In this document: in pieces, positions 1 through 8,197 of the stretch
Position numbering within the stretch: position 1 is the first letter of the stretch
Layout: each line of letters starts with the position of its first letter
From: CAYYGL01 sp964471235
GTDB taxonomy: Bacteria > Calditrichota > Calditrichia > RBG-13-44-9 > J075
DNA length: 36,702 bases
Direction: 5' to 3'
Assembly (NCBI GenBank): GCA_964471235.1
Contig: CAYYGL010000022.1
Coordinates: 1-36,702 of the forward strand
The notes under the pieces: model-generated
What the model was told of the DNA's origin: nothing
Databases searched by the model: none
What the model saw: only the letters and a program-made list of their open reading frames with translations
Position numbers and translations under genes: made by a program

Positions 1-64
1 CCAAACGCCGGGAAGCGAGCAACAGAAAATGTTGAACTCGAAAGAAAATGACCGAGCCGTGGGT

Positions 65-219
65 TAATAACGTCAGTTTAACATCAGAAAATAGAACCCG
101 GATGGACTCGGATGCCCCGGACTTCCGCGAATTTTTTTATAGGATGACCCATCATCCGTGTCAATCAGCGTTCTCTGTTTCATCGGTGTTCTATTTCAAG
201 TTGCATCGAACGCACGTTT
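65..219 (+). repeat. Dispersed intergenic repeat, copy 1
   Basis: This segment resembles 10786-10939 in the same orientation. By hand alignment the best 50-base block (151-200 against 10872-10921) matches at about 43 positions, and both copies contain AATCAGCGTT and end with CTATTTCAAG followed by a CACGTT-like terminus. The flanks are weaker but collinear (AACGTC, ACATCAGA, CCCCGGA). The sequence is not coding in any convincing frame. It looks like a degenerate member of the intergenic repeats that automated gene calling often turns into short Arg/Ile-rich ORFs. Confidence 0.7.
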
Positions 220-221
220 CA

Positions 222-416
222 TCATAACAACTCTGCGACCATCGTGTCTCTGCGGTATATCCCACCACTCACCACGGGATGCCGCCACAACATGATCCCC
301 TCGGGAGCGAGGTTGTCATTGGCAACCGTGACTCCGTTGGCGATGGGTTCACGCTGAGATGAATGAATCAGAATAAGCTCCTTTTTCCATACCCATATTT
401 TCTCGAACTCACCCAT
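222..416 (-). CDS. Doubtful small ORF, 64 aa
   Basis: A short ORF with a purine-rich GAGGGGG stretch a few bases before its ATG. The protein has no signal peptide, no membrane segment and no family I recognise. It ends beside dispersed repeat copy 1, so it may be the remnant of a longer gene or part of a mobile sequence. Against it being real are its length and isolation: no co-directional neighbour is visible before the window edge. I list it because the start context is reasonable, but a chance ORF is at least as likely. Confidence 0.22.
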   Translation of the reverse strand: MGEFEKIWVWKKELILIHSSQREPIANGVTVANDNLAPEGIMLWRHPVVSGGIYRRDTMVAELL

Positions 417-741
417 CTTTCCCCCTCTCTTTCCAACCTACACCCAAGCGAGGGGGACGAAAGGGGGAAGTTGTATATTCAACCGTAAAAGAATTGTCAA
501 CATTTCTATAATCCTTCACGGAATAATGAAATCGAAAACTTGGCATATTTTGCGCAACCGTGCATAATATTTGCGCCTGCCCCTCTATTTAGAACGGCAA
601 ATGTTCTTTCCTCGTTTTCCCGTAGACTATATTCTTCCTTCTGTTTTTACTGATGTTATCTCCTGCATTCATCCATCGGTGCATCAGATGGCACAGGGAT
701 TGAAGTGATTTGGTTCGGCACCAAACGAAAAGGAGACAATT
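417..741. other. Intergenic region upstream of the DUF5666-like gene
   Basis: A pyrimidine-rich, then AT-rich region. Just upstream of the next gene is a small hairpin (TTTGGT/ACCAAA around 711-726), followed by the ribosome binding site AAAAGGAGA about six bases before the ATG at 742. A TATATT about 110 bases upstream of the ATG could be a -10 element, but I see no convincing -35. Nothing else is recognisable. Confidence 0.4.
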
Positions 742-2052
742 ATGCAGATTGGTACGATGTTTTTCAGACGAACGGCCGGAATTTCTGTGCCGGGTATCGT
801 CTTTACACTAATGCTGCTTTTTTCATTCTCGGTATTTTCGAGTGAGGATGTGGAAACGGAAGGCGGAATCCAGGCAATCGGGGCAGACAGCCTGGTGGTT
901 AACGGGATAACCTTCCGGGTCGACAGCAGTACCGAGGTGGTTGGTCCCACGGGCGATATTAATTTCAGCGATTTGCAGGTCGGTTTTTTTGTGGAAGTGG
1001 AAGCGAACATCCAGCCGGATAGTTCGTTACTGGCAACCCGCATTGAGATGGATGCCATTGTCGATGTCGAAGGAGCAATTGAGGCACTTGGCAGTGACAG
1101 TCTGGTGGTACGCTCCACGGTGTTCCAGGTAGACAGCAGCACTGAAATTCTTGGTGAGGATGGAACTGACTCCTTGAGTTTTTCGGATTTAATGGAAGGC
1201 GATTTTGTAGAAGTACATGCAAATTTTCAGGCGGACAGCACGTACCTGGCATTCCGAATTGAATTGGAGGATACGAATGACAACATCCGTTTACGCGGGC
1301 GTGTCCAGGCGGTGGATTCTACCTCCCTTATGGTCAACAATCTGATTTTTCAAGTGGATAGCACTACCCGAATAGAAGGACCTCACGATACAACGCTGTC
1401 TCTTGCCGATTTACTTCCGGGCGATTCTGTTAAAGTACGCGCAAGGCTCCTGGTGGATAGCAGCCGTCTGGCAACCCGCATCGAATTGGAAGAAGAACAT
1501 CCCGATTTCATCGTCGAGAGCCGCATTAGTGCATTGGAGGCACATTCTATTACGGTGGACTCTCTTTCTGCTATTGTTAATGCCGCCACCAGAATTAAAA
1601 ATATGAATGACGAAGATATTCCATTCTCCAGCCTGAGCGTTGGGGATTCCGTACAAATTCGTATCGCCATTCGACCGGACAGCTCCTTTCTGGCAACCCG
1701 GATAACCGTTCGGGAATTTCTCACCGGTCTTCCGGGAAATGAGCTGACCCGGGAAAGAATTGCTAAGCAATTCCGATTGGGTCAAAATTTCCCGAATCCC
1801 TTTAACCCCTCAACTTCCATCCCGGTAACGGTTCGAACAACCCGCTGGATGAAGGTAACCATCACCATCTATAATCTGTTAGGGCAACAGATCCGAACCT
1901 TGTTTAACGGATTATTAAACCAGGGTGCCTATACATTTCAATGGAATGGAAGAAATGACCGGGGAGCCCTGGTTCCCAGCGGGGTTTATTTCTATCAATT
2001 AAAAGTAGACCGTCAGGTTGTGGACACAAAGCGGATGTTGATGGTAAAATAA
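742..2052 (+). CDS. Secreted protein with four DUF5666-like repeats and a T9SS-type C-terminal sorting domain
   Basis: A 436-aa exported protein. Residues 1-34 are a signal peptide-like segment with a basic start and a hydrophobic stretch ending near SVFSS. Four tandem repeats of about 73 residues follow (about 35-107, 107-180, 181-256, 256-327). Each carries the pattern SLVV...F.VDSSTE...L..GD.V.V.A...DS..LATRIE, which matches the DUF5666 beta-barrel style. Residues 344-436 begin FRLGQNFPNPFNPST and contain IYNLLGQ, W.G.ND.G and PSGVYFY. That is the FlgD-like Ig fold used as a type A sorting signal by type IX secretion in Bacteroidota and related phyla. The protein is probably displayed at or released from the cell surface; its function is unknown. 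Start chosen from the strong AAAAGGAGA site. It is the only clear plus-strand gene here and has its own terminator. Confidence 0.88.
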   Translation: MQIGTMFFRRTAGISVPGIVFTLMLLFSFSVFSSEDVETEGGIQAIGADSLVVNGITFRVDSSTEVVGPTGDINFSDLQVGFFVEVEANIQPDSSLLATRIEMDAIVDVEGAIEALGSDSLVVRSTVFQVDSSTEILGEDGTDSLSFSDLMEGDFVEVHANFQADSTYLAFRIELEDTNDNIRLRGRVQAVDSTSLMVNNLIFQVDSTTRIEGPHDTTLSLADLLPGDSVKVRARLLVDSSRLATRIELEEEHPDFIVESRISALEAHSITVDSLSAIVNAATRIKNMNDEDIPFSSLSVGDSVQIRIAIRPDSSFLATRITVREFLTGLPGNELTRERIAKQFRLGQNFPNPFNPSTSIPVTVRTTRWMKVTITIYNLLGQQIRTLFNGLLNQGAYTFQWNGRNDRGALVPSGVYFYQLKVDRQVVDTKRMLMVK

Positions 2053-2090
2053 CTGATTTTCAACAGCTTTCTCCTCCCTCCCCCCCCAAC

Positions 2091-2135
2091 AATAAAGCCC
2101 TGTTCGGATTATGAACAGGGCTTTATTCATTTTTA
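2091..2135 (+). terminator. Intrinsic terminator between convergent genes
   Basis: A perfect 15-bp inverted repeat (2091-2105 and 2113-2127, arms AATAAAGCCCTGTTC and its complement) with a 7-base loop, followed by CATTTTT on the plus strand. It lies 39 bases after the DUF5666-like gene and 21 bases after the secA stop on the other strand, so it may serve both. The U-tract is better on the plus strand. Confidence 0.9.
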
Positions 2136-2147
2136 TCCCAGTGACGG

Positions 2148-5123
2148 CTATACCTCACCGGCGCCGTGGCATTTTTTATATTTCTTTCCGCTGCCGCACC
2201 AGCAGGGATCGTTCCGTCCGATCTTTTTCCCTTCCCGCCGAACCGGCACTTTCCCCCGGCTTTGCTCCGCACCCTTTTGAATGGCGGACTTTTCACCCGA
2301 TGCATAGCCCATGTTGGTGCTGTCCTCGTGCATCAGCACCATACGCCGCGGGGCACCCCGCCGCTCCTGAGGGGCTTCCACAAATTGCGAACGCCACAGC
2401 AATTCCAGGGTCTTTTGATTAATGGTATCTACCAGATCGATAAACATCTCGTATGCTTCCCGCTTATATTCAATCAACGGGTCTTTCTGCCCGTACGCCC
2501 GCAATCCAATCCCTTCTTTCAACAAATCCATCTGGTGCAAATGATCTTTCCAATAATCATCAATTACCCGCAGGATCAAATACCGTTCAATGTTTTTCTT
2601 AAAATCTTCCCCGACTTTGCTGCGTTCAAATTTGTAATCATAAATTTCCAGCGCTTTCTCTTTGATGTATTCCCGCAGGTCATCGGCGGACATGGTTTGA
2701 ATTTTATCTCCCATGCTTTTGATATCCACCAGAAGGGTGCGCATCAGGATATCGTTTAAGCCGTCCAGGTCCCAGTCTTCCGGATGGGTTTTCTCATCGC
2801 CATATATCTCAAACTGGGCATCCAGGAATTCATCCAGAATATTCAGCAGGTCTTCCCGGGTATTCTCCGCCATCAGGGCTTTGCGGCGACGTTCGTAAAT
2901 TACTTCCCGCTGCTTATTCATCACGTCGTCATATTCCAGCAGATGTTTCCGGATACTGTAGTTCTGCATCTCCACCCGTTTTTGGGCTTTCTCAATGGCA
3001 CGGGATACCATGGGATGGGTAATCACCTCACCTTCCTGGGCGCCGAGTCGGTCCATCACCTTAATTAATCGGTCGGAACCAAAGAGACGCATCAGGTCGT
3101 CTTCCAGGGAGAGGAAAAACCGGCTGGCGCCTTCGTCACCCTGGCGACCGGCACGCCCCCGTAACTGGCGGTCAATCCGGCGGGACTCATGCCGTTCCGT
3201 TCCCACAATATGCAATCCGTAGGGTGTTTCATCATCCCGGGCAGAAGGCGGCGCGTCTTCCCGACGCACACCTTTTCCTAATTTAATATCCGTTCCCCGA
3301 CCCGCCATATTGGTGGCAATGGTTACCGCCCCGGCTTCTCCGACTTTGGAGATGATTTCCGCTTCCTGCTTATGATGTTTGGCGTTCAGAACGTTATGGG
3401 GAATTCCCCGCCGCTTTAGCATCCGGCTCAGGGTTTCGGAGACTTCCACGGAGATGGTGCCCACCAGAACAGGTCTTCCCAATTTATGAAGTCGTTCAAT
3501 CTCTTCAATCACCGCATTAAACTTTTCCCGCCGGGTACGGTAAATCACATCCTGGTAATCTACCCGTCGTACCGGCTTATTGGTGGGAATCACCACCACA
3601 TCCAACTTGTAGATATCCCAGAATTCCTCGGCTTCGGTTTCCGCAGTGCCGGTCATTCCGGCTAACTTCTCATACAGACGGAAATAATTCTGCAGGGTAA
3701 TGGTTGCCAGGGTCTGGGTTTCCCCTTCAATGCGCACATTCTCCTTCGCTTCCAGCGCCTGGTGCAAGCCGTCACTGTAGCGACGTCCATACATGATCCG
3801 CCCGGTGAACTCATCCACGATGAGCACCTTGCCTTCCTGCACCACGTAATCCACATCTTTTTCAAACAGAGAATAGGCTTTTAATAATTGATGGATATTA
3901 TGAAGCCTTTCGTTTTTTCGGGCATATTCATTCTGAATTTCATTCTTTTTTTCGATTTTCTGTTCGGGTGTTAAACTCTCATCCCCTTCTATCTGGCTGA
4001 ACAACTCGGTTAAATCCGGCAGAATGAATTCTTCAGGATTGTTGGGAGACAACTCATTACGCCCCTTATCGGTCAGGTCGATGACATTTCGTTTTTCGTC
4101 GATGCTGTAATACAACTCTTCATCCACCTCATGCATTCGCTTATCCCGCAGGAAAGCGCCTTCGATATCAAATACCAATTTTTTCACACCGGATTGTTGA
4201 TACAGCTTTAAGAGTCGCTTGTTTTTGGGGGCGCCCCTCTGGGCAACCAACAGTTTTAGCCCGGCTTCTTCCTGTTTTCCTTCTTTCAGGAGTTCTTCCG
4301 CCTCGGCAATTAAGGAATTGACAAAACGGGTTTGCAGACGCACCAGCCGTTCTACCATCGGCTTCACTTCATCATAGGCATGAGTGGCATGCTCCACCGG
4401 TCCTGAGATGATGAGCGGCGTCCGGGCTTCATCAATCAACACACTGTCCACTTCATCGATGATGGCGTAATGGTGACCTTTTACCTGCACGATGTGTTCC
4501 GGTGTAACCGCCATGTTATCCCGCAGGTAATCAAAGCCGAATTCGTTGTTCGTGCCATAGGTAATGTCACATTGATACGCTTCTCGGCGCTTTTGAGGCT
4601 CCATATTGCCCAAAATTACACCGACGGTCAATCCCAGGTACTTAAAAATTTCCCCCATCCACTCGGCGTCTCGCTGGGCTAAATAGTCGTTTACGGTGAC
4701 CAGGTGCGTGCCCTTGCCGGTCAGGGCATTGAGATAGAGCGGCATCGTTGCTACCAGCGTTTTTCCTTCCCCGGTTGCCATTTCCGCAATCTTCCCCTGA
4801 TGAAGCACAATGGCACCCAAAAGCTGCACATCGAACGGCACCATATCCCAGGTCATCTCTCTGCCGGTGACCATCCAGGTCTTTCCCAGCATGCGCCGAC
4901 AGGTTTCTTTTACCACTGCAAAGGCTTCCGGCAGGATGTCATCCAATGTCTCGCCTTCCGCCAGCCGTTGCTTAAATTCTTCGGTTTTACCCTGTAACTC
5001 GGATTCGCTTAATGATTTGTATTGCTCAAAATGTTCATTAATTTCATGAACAATCGGCCAAAGTTTTTTTAATTCACGCTCGTTCTTATCTCCAAAAATT
5101 TTCTTAATGACGGTCGATACCAT
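2148..5123 (-). CDS. secA: Preprotein translocase ATPase SecA
   Basis: The 991-aa motor that drives unfolded preproteins through SecYEG. Walker A is GEGKT (residues 118-122), and the helicase DEAD-type segment DEVDSVLIDEART lies at 223-235. The preprotein cross-linking, second nucleotide-binding (ATNMAGRGTDI) and helical wing/scaffold regions follow. The extreme C terminus has the zinc-binding SecB/lipid motif CWCGSGKKYKKCHG (974-987). It is about 90 residues longer than E. coli SecA. The extra length includes a charged segment around residues 255-345 and acidic helical stretches to about 410, as seen in FCB-group SecA proteins. The ATG is preceded by AAAAGGA. It is apparently monocistronic: 449 bp separate it from the next upstream gene, and it converges on the terminator at 2091. 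Confidence 0.98.
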   Translation of the reverse strand: MVSTVIKKIFGDKNERELKKLWPIVHEINEHFEQYKSLSESELQGKTEEFKQRLAEGETLDDILPEAFAVVKETCRRMLGKTWMVTGREMTWDMVPFDVQLLGAIVLHQGKIAEMATGEGKTLVATMPLYLNALTGKGTHLVTVNDYLAQRDAEWMGEIFKYLGLTVGVILGNMEPQKRREAYQCDITYGTNNEFGFDYLRDNMAVTPEHIVQVKGHHYAIIDEVDSVLIDEARTPLIISGPVEHATHAYDEVKPMVERLVRLQTRFVNSLIAEAEELLKEGKQEEAGLKLLVAQRGAPKNKRLLKLYQQSGVKKLVFDIEGAFLRDKRMHEVDEELYYSIDEKRNVIDLTDKGRNELSPNNPEEFILPDLTELFSQIEGDESLTPEQKIEKKNEIQNEYARKNERLHNIHQLLKAYSLFEKDVDYVVQEGKVLIVDEFTGRIMYGRRYSDGLHQALEAKENVRIEGETQTLATITLQNYFRLYEKLAGMTGTAETEAEEFWDIYKLDVVVIPTNKPVRRVDYQDVIYRTRREKFNAVIEEIERLHKLGRPVLVGTISVEVSETLSRMLKRRGIPHNVLNAKHHKQEAEIISKVGEAGAVTIATNMAGRGTDIKLGKGVRREDAPPSARDDETPYGLHIVGTERHESRRIDRQLRGRAGRQGDEGASRFFLSLEDDLMRLFGSDRLIKVMDRLGAQEGEVITHPMVSRAIEKAQKRVEMQNYSIRKHLLEYDDVMNKQREVIYERRRKALMAENTREDLLNILDEFLDAQFEIYGDEKTHPEDWDLDGLNDILMRTLLVDIKSMGDKIQTMSADDLREYIKEKALEIYDYKFERSKVGEDFKKNIERYLILRVIDDYWKDHLHQMDLLKEGIGLRAYGQKDPLIEYKREAYEMFIDLVDTINQKTLELLWRSQFVEAPQERRGAPRRMVLMHEDSTNMGYASGEKSAIQKGAEQSRGKVPVRREGKKIGRNDPCWCGSGKKYKKCHGAGEV

Positions 5124-5572
5124 TTTTAATGTCCTTTTATTTGAATCGGTTTGGTTAAATCAAATATTCTTAGCAGTACTTTTCGAAAGTCATTGCTTCT
5201 GCTAATTGCTCTATTGCAACCACTAAAGTTGAAGGGTTCACCGTTCAGGGTTTCCAGTTTACACACCTTATCTTAAATTTTCGAACAGTAAATGAAATCC
5301 CCTAATTTCGAATTTCTCAATCCGGAACCGGAAACCTGAATTGCAACAATATTTTTTACAAGATTATTCCATCTGCTTTTTCTAACCCTCAAACTTTCTT
5401 TTGTCCAAAAAGTTCAACCTTTTAAAATATGATACAACCATAGATAACGCAATTAATTTTAAAAAGTAACCGGGCTAAAAAGCTCCCACCCCACAACCAG
5501 TTAAATCTTGCCGGAGAATGAAGGACTCAGTGAAACCCTTCCCAAAACCAACGGGAACTCAACACGCCCGGG
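5124..5572. other. Intergenic region upstream of secA
   Basis: 449 AT-rich bases between the phosphoesterase stop and the secA start. It should hold the secA promoter and leader, but I could not pick a -35/-10 pair with good spacing. No convincing terminator hairpin for the nusB-phosphoesterase pair, SecM-like leader peptide or RNA gene is visible. Confidence 0.4.
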
Positions 5573-6292
5573 TTATTGTCCGACCAGAATCCTCCGGGCT
5601 AAGAAGTATGGCAGCCCGGCGTCCAAAATTTTTTGATGGGTTTTCTCCACCGGGTATTCCAGACGAACATATTCCACGGTTTTTGATTGATCATCCACAA
5701 TCGTAAAAGAGGAACGAGGGTCGCCATCACGGGGCTGCCCAACACTACCGACATTGATAATGTAGCGATCATTTTCAATATCAAGACGAAGATGTTGTTC
5801 AAATAGTCGCCCCTTTTCCAGGGAAAACACGACCGGAACATGGGAATGACCGATAAAAATCACCCGGTTCGGCACCGCTTTAAAATTTTGACGTGCTTCC
5901 GCTTCACTGAAAATATAATACCATTCCGAGGGATCCACCGGGCTGCTGTGAACAAACAAAAAATCATTTTCTTCATACGTCATAGGAAGATTCTCCAGAT
6001 AGCCTTTTAAATAACGATGAAGAGAGCGGCGAGTCCATAAAACAGCAGCCCTGGCATACTCGTTAAAATAATCAATATCGGTCAACCCCAACACAGCATG
6101 GTCATGATTCCCCATAACCGTAACCGTGCAGTGTTTTTGGGCTAACTCCACGCATTCGTTGGGATTGGGACCATACCCAACCAGGTCGCCCAGGCAGATA
6201 ATTTTTGAAATATGATGTTGATGGAGATAGTCTAAAGTGGTTTGGAAGGCTTCTAAGTTCCCATGAATATCGGAAACAACAGCAAATTTCAC
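5573..6292 (-). CDS. YfcE/MJ0936-like metallophosphoesterase
   Basis: A 239-aa calcineurin-like phosphoesterase with all five metal-binding motifs: D8-x-H10 (SDIHGN), GDLVGYGPNPN with D36, GNHDH (N62, H63), a VHSSP histidine and GHSHVP. The GDLVGYGPNP signature is typical of the small diadenosine-tetraphosphatase/phosphodiesterase-like subgroup. The substrate cannot be told from sequence; nucleotide or phosphodiester hydrolysis is likely. No signal peptide, so cytoplasmic. The start codon is GTG, overlapping the nusB stop as GTGA. This tight coupling implies translation from the nusB message. Confidence 0.9.
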   Translation of the reverse strand: MKFAVVSDIHGNLEAFQTTLDYLHQHHISKIICLGDLVGYGPNPNECVELAQKHCTVTVMGNHDHAVLGLTDIDYFNEYARAAVLWTRRSLHRYLKGYLENLPMTYEENDFLFVHSSPVDPSEWYYIFSEAEARQNFKAVPNRVIFIGHSHVPVVFSLEKGRLFEQHLRLDIENDRYIINVGSVGQPRDGDPRSSFTIVDDQSKTVEYVRLEYPVEKTHQKILDAGLPYFLARRILVGQ

Positions 6293-6771
6293 GATGGCTT
6301 GCCTTTATGATGAGAGTGCTTTTTATAAGTAAACGCTTTTTTGAAACTGTTATTTTTGTAAAGTTTGTTCGCCGCTTTTAATTCTTTATAAATCGAATCT
6401 AAAATACCATTAATGAATTTGCGACTTTTTAAATTACTAAAATCTTTACTGATTTCCAATGCTTCATTTATCGAAACCTCGACCGGGATATCCGGGAAAT
6501 AAATCATTTCGCAAAGCGCCAGGCGGATTAAAACCCGGTCAAGTGCGGCAACCCGATTATAATCCCAATTTCGTAAATGCTGCCGAATGATGTTATTTAA
6601 CTCGACCTGGTGCTCATCGGTTTTTTCAACCAATTCCAGGGTGAAAGGGCTTAACGGTTCTTCCAGGCTCTCTGCCACCCGGTATGCCACTGATTTGGCG
6701 TCCTCTTGCAAAAATTCATTGGCAAACAAAATTTGAAGAGCTGCTCTTCGAGCCTGCCGTCGCGAAAGCAT
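6289..6771 (-). CDS. nusB: Transcription antitermination factor NusB
   Basis: A 160-aa all-helical RNA-binding protein that, with NusE (S10), binds boxA and supports antitermination on rRNA operons. Family signatures are RRQARRAALQILFA at the N terminus, the central ALDRVLIRLALCEM helix, P.EVSINEALEISK, and KFINGILDSI near residue 130. The C-terminal 25 residues are a basic, His/Lys-rich tail beyond the usual core. The start is supported by AGGGG eight bases upstream. It overlaps the downstream phosphoesterase by four bases. It is not linked here to ribH or other riboflavin genes, a common partnership elsewhere. Confidence 0.95.
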   Translation of the reverse strand: MLSRRQARRAALQILFANEFLQEDAKSVAYRVAESLEEPLSPFTLELVEKTDEHQVELNNIIRQHLRNWDYNRVAALDRVLIRLALCEMIYFPDIPVEVSINEALEISKDFSNLKSRKFINGILDSIYKELKAANKLYKNNSFKKAFTYKKHSHHKGKPS

Positions 6772-6942
6772 GTGAAAACCCCTGAGGCTTAGCAGTTGAA
6801 ATCAAGAATCGTTCAAAATTAATACTTATTTCAATGAACAATAAAGAATTTTTTCCAGGGTATAAGTGCGCTTAGTCAAGCTAATGCAAAAAAGATTCGT
6901 AAAGAATCAAGAATAACACACTTATAGCAATATGAGATGACG

Positions 6943-6991
6943 GAATAAAAAGCCGGAAAGCCGAATTGACCAGAGTCAATCGACCTTCCGG
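6943..6991 (-). terminator. Intrinsic terminator downstream of the thiolase gene
   Basis: The left arm CCGGAAAGCCGAATTGAC (from 6953) pairs imperfectly with GTCAATCGACCTTCCGG (ending 6991) around a CAGA loop. On the minus strand it is followed by CTTTTTAT. It lies 18 bases after the thiolase stop and closes the phoH-thiolase unit. Confidence 0.85.
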
Positions 6992-7009
6992 TAAAATCCG
7001 AAAACGGCG

Positions 7010-8197
7010 TCAAGAAAGCATTTCCACAATTACGGCAACCGCTTCACCGCCGCCGATACACAGGGAAGCAATTCCCCGTTTCCCACCGGTTCTTCGCAAA
7101 TTATACAACAGGGTGGTTAGTATGCGGGCACCACTGGCACCTATCGGATGTCCTAATGCCACTGCCCCGCCGGCAATATTTACCTTCTCCGGGTCGATAT
7201 TCAGTTCTTTGTTCGCCACCAGGGTCACCACGGCAAAGGCTTCATTGATTTCAAACAGGTCAATATCCTCAACATTCATATCCGCTTTCTTTAATACCCG
7301 CTGAATGGCATCGATGGGGGCGGTGGTAAACCATTCCGGCGCTTTGGATGCCGTGGAATAGCTGTGAATTCTCGCCAGAGGCTGGCGGTTCATTTTGTGG
7401 GCGGTGTCCCCGTTCATCACTACCAGGGCGGCGGCGCCGTCGTTAATGGTAGAGGCATTGGCAGCAGTTACGGTACCGTCTTTTTGAAATGCCGGTTTTA
7501 AATTGGGGATTTTCTCGAACTTCACCCGTCCCGGTTCCTCATCGCTATCCACAACAATTTCACCCTTTTTGGATTTTACCGTCACCGGAACGATTTCATC
7601 TTTAAAATAGCCTTTCTGCTGGGCTTCCAGGGCGCGTTCATAACTCGTTTTGGCAAATTCGTCCTGGTCTTCACGGGAAATATGACATTCGCTGGCACAT
7701 AACTCCGCAGCATTTCCCATGTGGAAATCATTGTAGACATCCCATAAACCGTCTTTAATCAAGCTGTCGATCAGGTTGCCGTTACCGAGGCGGTATCCAA
7801 AGCGAGCCTTGTCTAACAGATAGGGAGCGTTGCTCATACTTTCCATCCCGCCGGCAACTACAATTTCCGCATCGCCCAGGCGAATTGCCTGGGTTGCCAG
7901 CATAACTGCTTTCAGCCCGGAACCGCACACTTTGTTGATGGTCATGCAATCCACTGAAGGGGGCAGCCCGGCGCCCAGGGCAGCCTGGCGAGCCGGCGCC
8001 TGACCAACCCCGGCAGTTAGCACATTCCCCATGATTACCTGCTCAATGTCATCCGGGGATAATTGCGCCCGTTGTATCGCTTCCCGAATCGCAATGCTCC
8101 CCAATTGAGGAGCTGTAAACGACGCCAGGGAGCCGCCAAAACTTCCGATTGGGGTGCGAACTGCCGAAACAATAACCACTTCTGGAAAGGTTGCCAT
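7010..8197 (-). CDS. Acetyl-CoA C-acetyltransferase (thiolase)
   Basis: A 395-aa thiolase, the usual length for the biosynthetic/degradative acetyl-CoA acetyltransferase family, which interconverts two acetyl-CoA with acetoacetyl-CoA plus CoA. The nucleophilic cysteine is C91 in TINKVCGSG. NEAFAV contributes the Asn motif, H350 lies in GGAVALGHPIGASG, and C380 in CIGGGEAVA is the acid/base residue. All catalytic residues are present. A cytoplasmic homotetramer is expected from the family. The ribosome binding site AAGGAGG lies inside the last codons of phoH, whose TAA directly abuts this ATG, so the two are translationally coupled. No hydroxyacyl-CoA dehydrogenase or CoA-transferase gene is adjacent, so the pathway (fatty acid, butanoate or isoprenoid) is undetermined. 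Confidence 0.95.
   Translation of the reverse strand: MATFPEVVIVSAVRTPIGSFGGSLASFTAPQLGSIAIREAIQRAQLSPDDIEQVIMGNVLTAGVGQAPARQAALGAGLPPSVDCMTINKVCGSGLKAVMLATQAIRLGDAEIVVAGGMESMSNAPYLLDKARFGYRLGNGNLIDSLIKDGLWDVYNDFHMGNAAELCASECHISREDQDEFAKTSYERALEAQQKGYFKDEIVPVTVKSKKGEIVVDSDEEPGRVKFEKIPNLKPAFQKDGTVTAANASTINDGAAALVVMNGDTAHKMNRQPLARIHSYSTASKAPEWFTTAPIDAIQRVLKKADMNVEDIDLFEINEAFAVVTLVANKELNIDPEKVNIAGGAVALGHPIGASGARILTTLLYNLRRTGGKRGIASLCIGGGEAVAVIVEMLS

Noticed and set aside
2069..2087. Pyrimidine run with eight consecutive C after the DUF5666-like gene
   Set aside because: It lies in a short intergenic gap outside any gene, so it is unlikely to be a phase-variation tract.
5518..5706. 62-aa plus-strand ORF over the end of the phosphoesterase gene
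   Set aside because: Antisense shadow of a clear gene, no family resemblance.
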